From Amoebophrya sp. AT5.2 (Eukaryota; Sar; Dinophyceae; Syndiniales; Amoebophryaceae), in contig RXOD01005618.1 in the NCBI GenBank assembly GCA_005223375.1, forward strand, positions 1 to 13,211: DNA of 13,211 nucleotides, read 5' to 3'. Under the pieces are notes generated by a model. It was not told the DNA's origin and searched no databases. It saw only the letters and a list, made by a program, of their open reading frames with translations. Positions within the stretch are counted from its first letter, which is position 1, and every line of letters starts with the position of its first letter. A program made the translations under genes and the position numbers. Of this stretch, positions 8,036-13,211 are shown in pieces.

Positions 8036-8640
8036 TGTAATTCTATGCATTTCAGTAGTACTTGAGAGAGAGAGCAGTACAATGCAGCAGCACCACATCA
8101 AGAGCTCGCTCGAACAGCACTACTTTAGGTAGAACACGTACATGTTATATACTAGTAATAAACTACTTCAAGATCTTACGAATCTACTTACATCAAGCTA
8201 ATGAGTGTCGCGGTATCTGAAGAACGGTTTCTATAAATATCACGATGCCCAGTAGCTAGTAGATTGACAGCACTTGGTCTTGATATCGTCGAGTCTATTG
8301 TTTTCTACCGAAGAGCAAAAAGCAATAAGCGCTGTTGTTGGCGACCGTGCGACGTGCTCAGTACTAAGAACCATCACTTTGGTATTACTTTGCTGCTCGA
8401 AGTACTGCTGAGCTAGCAAAAGACTGATTGCTATACCTGAACTCACACTGCGACTGCGAATAAAGGTCGAGATAAACAGCACTTAAGACATAGCCGAAAC
8501 ACCACTGATATCGGAGATATCGTCCCTGCCTTTCCACGCCAGCAGAGTTGCAGCCTCAGGTCAGTGCGAACTTGCTTTTCTCATCTGAAGATAAAATGAT
8601 CAAAGCCTGTCCCTGCTTTCGTATCCTGAAGCAACAGTAG
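8036..8640. other. Gene-poor stretch with short simple repeats
   Basis: No frame here looks coding on either strand. It contains a GA run at 8064-8074 and an imperfect inverted repeat at 8356-8413 (GCTCAGTACT against AGTACTGCTGAGC). If the gene at 8643-11275 ends at its TAG, this is its 3' flank. If that TAG is part of a donor, this is intron. Confidence 0.4.
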
Positions 8641-8642
8641 AT

Positions 8643-11275
8643 CTACACCCGCGAAAAACAGAGCGAAGATGAATCGGAGGCGGCCGAGGTTCGCTTGAGG
8701 CACTGCGGCTTCTCGTTCTCCTTGTTCTCCTTCTCCTGCGACTCCTTCTGTTCCGACGAAGCCGAAGATGAAGGACAGGCGGTCGTCGGTGCCTGGTCGA
8801 AAGCGAGGTGGGCCTTGACCCCGCTGCCGAGGTTCTTGTTGTACTTGGAGGGGTCTTCCGTGGCCCTGGTCGTTGTTTCGTTTTGAATTCTAATACTTGC
8901 GGAAAGCAAAGTTTAGAATTTTGCCACGGAATCAAAAGTGAACCCGGAACACTTCAGCTTGTGCTGCGTCTGCACGGATCGATTATCGAAGCAAGTAGTT
9001 AGCACATCGGGATCTGCTGCAGGTGACACGTGGGCACCGGGCAACCGGCCATCCCCGGCCCAAGCACGTACGTAAACGGCGCGGACCCGGCGGCGGCAGG
9101 GGTGGTCGCGATGCCAAACCTGTCACACGGACTTAAACGTGAATACTTATACTCATCAGATGGATCAGCAGAGCTAGGGCTAGGGTTTCGGATTGGATGT
9201 TTTCGGGGATCAATGTTGTACTTTGCCGCCATGCGCGGGTCAATGGGGGAGCCGCCCACTACGGCCTTCTTGGTGGCGGGGGCGCCCTGGTCGCAGTCCA
9301 TGGCGACGCACTCCTTGATCATGTACTCTCCCTTGAGCACGCGGGTCGGGGCGAGCTTGTGTCTGTTCTTCTTCTCGACTGGATTACAGGAGCTGCCCGA
9401 CGATACAATACATTTTGATGGAGGTGGTCGCTAGTCAGCGGAAGGTAGGATGCCGATGCACTAGGTGCGCCGCCAGCTGAGAATTTGAAACCGGGAAGCA
9501 TACTTAATTGCCGCACAGAGAGCGCGGGCCGTCCGCACGTGTGCCGCTGCAGCGTGAGGCGGCAGAAAGCAGCGCAGCTCCCCCTGGGAGCATGCGGCGC
9601 CAAAGCAAGACTGACAATGGTCATGATGTCCGCGTGTGTCCGATGCCGATCCTAAAACTAAAAAGCCCCTCTCCCTCCACAGCCAGGAACCTCCTAGACA
9701 AACGCATAAACGGAAAACCCCGAGACACTAGTCGCTGCGCGACCTGTTCGCTCGACGAGGTCTTGGCGCCCCTACTTTGGCTTTGCGTCGCTGTCGCCGT
9801 CCGCTCCTACTCATCCAGTTGATGAGTTCCTCCTCTTCGTCTTTCGGAACCTGCTCGAGACCGCCAAGGAATTCGCGAAGGACTTCCTTGGCGGAGTCGC
9901 GCAAGTTCTTTGTCGTGGGTTCCGCTCCGGAGACCGACTGGCGGACCTTGTCGATATCGGCCGGCTTGACGTCCTCCTCCTCCTTCTCGTTCTTCGGCTC
10001 CAGCGCGTCGCCGTGGTTCAGCTCCAGATACAGCTTGCGCGCCATCATGGCATCTGAAGAAAGGAATTACTTTTTATTTCGAATCGATGGCATAGCTGGT
10101 GGTGGCGGATAGAAGTTTCATCAACACTGCATAGTTAGATCTGCATGTCCGACGTCGATGAAGAAATACCGCGCATCGTCCGCGCCTGCCCCGACTTCTG
10201 CGTGTACCGCTTGCACAGTTTGATCCCGCTGCTCCACACCACGTGCGCGGCCTTCTTCTGTTTTAAATTTGGCACGAAAGTGGACACATGAGACAATCCA
10301 TAGTTTTGCGAGTGATTAAGGGCGTGAAGCGCATTATCAAAACTTCAAAAACTCTGCGTCGGGCACCTGCACGTGATTACGACTGGTTTTTGAGTAGAAG
10401 AACGGCCTCGGTGTGAAAGTGAATCCGAAAGCGGTAAGGGTCACGAAGCTTACTTTGAAGATATCGGCGCTCTGGGTTTCCGGTCTAGCCAGAATCTCCC
10501 CGAGCGCCGTTCTATGTTTATGAAAGTGCGCCCTTGGTGACTCGCGAGATCGCTCGTCCAAAGGGCGCCAGTAAAGCGCAGTGAGATAGGACCAAGTCTC
10601 TCGGATAGGGGTATGGCGAAATGGAAAAGTTCAAACTAGCTAAATTGTCGGCTTTCACGAAAAGAACGGCTTGTGGAGCTAAAACTAAATTGTCGGCTTT
10701 CACGAAAGGAACGGCTTGTGGAATAATTAATAATAAACGCTCGATGGATCATGAACTAGCTCTAACGCAGCGCTTTCTTTCAACTAGAAATGGAAGAGTT
10801 CGCTGGCCCGAAGTCGCCCCCGAGGCTCTATAGCGACAGGCAATAAAGATTCAAAATTCTAATTCTAAAACTCGAATGATATAGCGAACGCTCCCGCGAA
10901 GAAGCGCCCGAAATCATCAAAAGCAATAGATACTCAAGAATAGTTTGTTTCTACAGCACAGGCTGTAATTGCCGGAGTTAAAATCTAAAAACGCAAACAG
11001 TCCGTAGCGGTGGGGAGTACCACCACCAACCACAGCTGTGACTAGCAGAGATTATCTCCGATACGGGAAGCTCGGGCTCACTCTACTAGAAACGAGCCTG
11101 TGGCTGTGAATTAGTTGAGGTTTCAAAGCGATTCTTTCTCTCTTCAGTAATTGAAATGCGAAGCGGTTCACTATTGATTTACTTCTGCTTGCTCTTGCAT
11201 TCCTCACTGTCACTGTCCTTTACTTCTACTGCTGGCGGTTCTTCACTGCTGGTTCCTACCGTGGAGGAAGCCCTG
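8643..11275 (-). CDS. Six-exon gene (5' end incomplete) for an unrecognised acidic, lysine-rich protein
   Basis: Exons are 11275-11183, 10511-10454, 10257-10170, 10053-9811, 9378-9072 and 8889-8643, with phases 2, 2, 0, 1, 1 and 2 agreeing at every junction and TAG at 8643-8645. They encode 344 residues. In order: a Ser/Glu-rich acidic segment (EEPPAVEVKDSDSEE), a helical basic segment (IFKKKAAHVVWSSGIKLCKR), an acidic linker (NEKEEEDVKP), a helical stretch ending EEEELINWM, a segment with MDCDQGAPATKKAVVGGSP, and a Ser/Lys/Glu-rich tail (EQKESQEKENKENEKPQCLK). No family recognised. It looks like a cytosolic or nuclear scaffold-type protein, with no signal peptide or membrane span visible. 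Donors are GTAAAT, GTAAGC, GTATTT, GTAGGA and GTACGT. The first listed exon opens in phase 2, so at least one 5' exon is missing. Without the last splice the frame stops at TAA 8999-9001, giving an alternative end. Confidence 0.62.
10512..11182 (-). other. First visible intron of the six-exon gene, 671 bases
   Basis: The donor AA|GTAAATC makes the upstream exon look as if it ends in TAA. The acceptor ACATAG lies at 10512-10513. The intron carries the 45-base tandem repeat and otherwise nothing I can identify. A branch-point sequence could not be picked out with confidence. Confidence 0.5.
10642..10731 (+). repeat. 45-base tandem repeat, two copies
   Basis: AAATTGTCGGCTTTCACGAA begins at 10642 and again at 10687. 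The copies are almost identical for the first 38 bases, with one A/G difference. On the plus strand the frame from 10621 would give KLSAFTKRTACG and KLSAFTKGTACG, but that frame is short and probably not a gene, since the repeat sits in a minus-strand intron. Confidence 0.8.
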
Positions 11276-11298
11276 CTGTGCGTGAAAGTCTAAACAGA

Positions 11299-11337
11299 AA
11301 TAAAATCGTTGGTCGCCGAGCGACCAACGATTTTATT
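11299..11337. other. Perfect 18-base-pair hairpin with a 3-base loop
   Basis: AATAAAATCGTTGGTCGC at 11299-11316 and GCGACCAACGATTTTATT at 11320-11337 are exact reverse complements around CGA. It sits about 22 bases upstream (in the minus-strand sense) of the acceptor used by the exon at 11275. On the minus strand the arm reads TTTTATT next to a T-rich tract leading to the acceptor. It could be a structured intronic element, a miniature palindromic insertion or a transcript 3' structure. Confidence 0.85.
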
Positions 11338-11479
11338 CCTGCTTCACTTCTAGTGCTAGAGCTTACTAATCATCGCATACTTCACTTCTGTCACTGTACT
11401 TCATAAACACTACGCTACTCACTGCTTCAGAAATTCAAAAAACATCGCATGGAAAGCCCAAAGTATCCAGCAAAATTAA

Positions 11480-11650
11480 TGCCTGCTCCTCGGCGTCCTT
11501 CTTGAGCTCCGCGACCTCCTCCATGTACTCCTCGTGGCGACACAGCAGCGCCTTGAGCGCCGCATACTCGGTGGCCGCACACATGGGAGTGTCGGTGCCC
11601 GGGGCCTCTTCGAGTGGCGTCTTCCACATGCCACTAGTAAAGACCGTCAT
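11480..11650 (-). CDS. Probable 5' exon of the six-exon gene
   Basis: From an ATG at 11648-11650 (context CAAGGATGAC) the minus strand reads GMWKTPLEEAPGTDTPMCAA and on to a helical acidic stretch, HEEYMEEVAELKKDAEEQ. GC-ending codons then give way to A/T-rich sequence at about 11480, suggesting an intron there. No canonical GT donor in phase 2 is found at that point (GCATTA follows CAG), so either a GC donor, an undetected small exon, or the internal GTACAT donor must be used. The exon may instead start at the acceptor TTTACTAG (11624-11631). Helical, possibly coiled-coil; family not recognised. Confidence 0.5.
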
Positions 11651-11775
11651 CCTTGTGATGGAGTAGAGGAGAAGTAGAGTTTGCACGATACGAGTAGAGG
11701 GCGAGAGCCTATTAACCCTAAGTTAGTTAAGATTAAGTTACAACAAGACAAGTAGGCTCTTCAACACAAATTCAA

Positions 11776-12057
11776 ATGGCGGCACCAGCATGCGACGTAG
11801 TTAAAGATAACAACCAACAAAAGCACCAACGTCAACTACTAGAGTTCACGCACGACCGCGCGTGCCGCGCCTTCCAAGCAGAATATGTTCCGGCTCCGTC
11901 CCTCTCTCTCTCTCTCTCGGAACAGTATTCATTGGTATGGGGGCAGCAGCTCGCTCTTGCAGCGGTTGATGGCTGCTTCCTCATTCGGTGGAGCAACATG
12001 GCTGAGGCAAGCTGCATCCTCAAATCAATCGCGCTGCTTTCCGTCTGGCAAATTTGA
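11776..12057 (+). CDS. Plus-strand open frame starting MAAPACDVVKD, weak candidate
   Basis: ATG at 11776 in good context (TTCAAATGG), open for 93 codons. The first 45 residues look plausible, then a CT microsatellite (11902-11918) gives a Ser-Leu run. GTATGG at 11936 could be a donor. Downstream, the frame at 12119-12235 (FQSFDADSDSSSLPVPKKRR) might be a later exon. The minus strand of the same region also shows short coding-like pieces (for example LAVLLANVADSDSSIKFARR), so neither strand is secure. Confidence 0.22.
   Translation: MAAPACDVVKDNNQQKHQRQLLEFTHDRACRAFQAEYVPAPSLSLSLSEQYSLVWGQQLALAAVDGCFLIRWSNMAEASCILKSIALLSVWQI
11902..11918 (+). repeat. CT dinucleotide microsatellite
   Basis: An uninterrupted CT run of 17 bases. 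Confidence 0.9.
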
Positions 12058-12481
12058 TCGATGAGTCTGAATCTGCGACATTGGCAAGAAGGACTGCCAG
12101 TTCAGCAGCTGCCTCTGCGTGGTGCTCTCTACTTTTCAATCATTCGACGCCGATTCGGATTCTTCATCTTTGCCTGTTCCTAAGAAACGCCGATGGCGCT
12201 CCCTTTCCGAGTTTTTCCTCCCCGGCTGCAGACCTTGTTGTGTCCGTCAAACATGTTGCGCGCAGCGCTATAACAATCTGCGTCTGCTCTACTGGTTACG
12301 CTTTTACTTAGATTTAGTTGCTTTACTCAGTGGGGCGAAACTGTCTCAACTTCTACGAAAGCCAAAAGCAAAACCAGATACTATAAATATACTAACTTAC
12401 TGCTCGTACTTACAACTAAAACTAATCCTAATCGAGAGACGAAGTTTCGAGGTTTAGAATCAAATAGATTTTTATTTTTAC

Positions 12482-12562
12482 TGCCCATCGCTGGGTCGCG
12501 ATTGGAAGAAGTAGTGCCTGCGTCCCTGTCATTGGACACCGCCGGAACCTTTGAATTTGAAT
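12482..12562 (-). CDS. Candidate small exon, SNSKVPAVSNDRDAGTTSSN
   Basis: An acceptor with a T-rich lead (TATTACTCCTGATGTAG) precedes a phase-1 open segment of 81 bases, ending at a phase-1 donor A|GTAAAAATAA. The acceptor phase would fit the donor T|GTAAGA at 13022 in the gene to the right. That joining would turn the lysine-rich tail of that gene into intron, so the two readings conflict. Confidence 0.35.
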
Positions 12563-12789
12563 CTACATCAGGAGTAATATAAAAAAAAATGACTAGTGAC
12601 GCAACGAACTATCTACGTCCATGTGAAGACACTTCCGCCGCGCAGTCTCCTTTTGCTCCGCCAGCAGGAGAAGGAAAGAACGCGGCCTCAGCGTCAGCGA
12701 CCAATAAAAGCTTCTTGCTCCTTCTCTGTTTCCCCCTTGCCCCCTACTCCTACGCACTGCTGCCCCTCACCACCCGCGCAGCTCGCTTT
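12563..12789. other. Uncertain stretch left of the lysine-rich gene
   Basis: On the minus strand this is the 3' flank or an intron. On the plus strand a frame starting MTSDATNYLRPCED at 12589, preceded by nine A, is open for 119 codons, but it runs antisense to the lysine-rich frame and becomes Leu/Phe/Arg-rich. I regard that part as a shadow. Confidence 0.25.
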
Positions 12790-13211
12790 TTACTTCTTCG
12801 CTGCTTTCTTTTTCGCTGCAGGAACGACCGCGCGGGGCCCTGCGTCCGCTTCTGCCTTCTTCGCTGTGCGTTTCGGGTTTGGGTTTCGCACTGGTCGTGG
12901 TGCTTCCGGATTCGAAGCAGTTTGAGACGCCTTTTTCGGAAGAGCTGAACAAACGCGCGCGCCTGTCTCTTGCTGCATCTGCGACGTCTGCCTGCCAGCT
13001 GCCGTGTCAGCCGAGTTCTTACAACGTGACACCGGATGAAAGCTCTGCGGAGGATGGTTTTGGCGGCCGCAACGGGTCGCGGAGGATAAACTGGCTTTGG
13101 CGCGCGCGGGTCCTTGCGGTGGTGCGTTCCGTGGTGGTCGCTGCTCGCGCTGCTCTTTTTTCTTTGTGGCGCGCTGCGCAAGCTCCTCTCGCACTGCTGC
13201 GACTGTGGCAG
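12790..13211 (-). CDS. 3' part of a minus-strand gene for a lysine/arginine/alanine-rich protein, partial
   Basis: The frame enters from the right edge and is open to TAA at 12790-12792, about 139 residues. It begins VREELAQRATKKKEQREQR, is rich in Arg, Pro and Gln, and ends PAAKKKAAKK, like tails of DNA- or RNA-binding proteins. No folded domain is visible. Codons are GC-rich, so other frames are also open and composition alone is weak evidence. Possible donors inside it are T|GTAAGA (13022) and AA|GTAAAA (12791), so the stop may be part of an intron and the protein may continue to the left. Family not recognised. Confidence 0.42.
   Translation of the reverse strand, partial: ATVAAVREELAQRATKKKEQREQRPPRNAPPQGPARAKASLSSATRCGRQNHPPQSFHPVSRCKNSADTAAGRQTSQMQQETGARVCSALPKKASQTASNPEAPRPVRNPNPKRTAKKAEADAGPRAVVPAAKKKAAKK

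Noticed and set aside
8999..9340. Single-exon minus-strand gene from MLKGEYM to a stop at 8999
   Set aside because: A strong donor GTACGT at 9071 in phase 2 joins the exon at 8889 that opens in phase 2. The first part also continues upstream to 9378, so it is an internal exon. Kept only as an alternative end.
1..13211. tRNA, rRNA or CRISPR array
   Set aside because: No GGTTCGA-type arm in a cloverleaf context, no conserved rRNA stretches and no regularly spaced identical repeats with unique spacers.

Overview
The window is eukaryotic. Coding sequence lies almost entirely on the minus strand, in short GC-rich exons separated by AT-richer introns of about 80-700 bases with GT...AG ends. I see no bacterial-style operon and no tRNA or rRNA. 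Proteins are lysine/acid-rich and match no family I recognise. The compact intron-rich style and lack of recognisable homologues would fit an alveolate or dinoflagellate-like protist such as the Syndiniales, but no sequence marker proves this, and the host assignment is inference.

Layout from left to right. Bases 1-435 hold coding-looking fragments on the plus strand. Bases about 640-1890 form a GC-rich island almost free of T on the plus strand, with a sharp right edge. Bases 1941-5794 hold a minus-strand gene that I reconstruct as ten exons with compatible phase at every junction, about 763 residues, function unknown. Bases 5830-8640 carry no convincing minus-strand exon. They contain a cluster of degenerate repeats, including a nearly perfect 31-base inverted repeat 780 bases across, a 12-base minisatellite, and one plus-strand cysteine-rich reading frame. 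Bases 8643-11275 hold a second minus-strand gene reconstructed as six phase-compatible exons, with a likely further 5' exon at about 11480-11650. Bases 11690-12790 are uncertain, with small exon candidates on both strands. Bases 12790-13211 are the 3' part of a third minus-strand gene with a lysine-rich end.

The two reconstructed genes were built by hand from reading frames, donor and acceptor sites and phase. Many exon frames appear to end in a stop that is really part of a GTAA or GTAG donor, so single-exon reading would fragment them. The second gene could even be the 5' part of the first, joined across the repeat-rich stretch, because the phases also match there. No pathway can be assigned to either.
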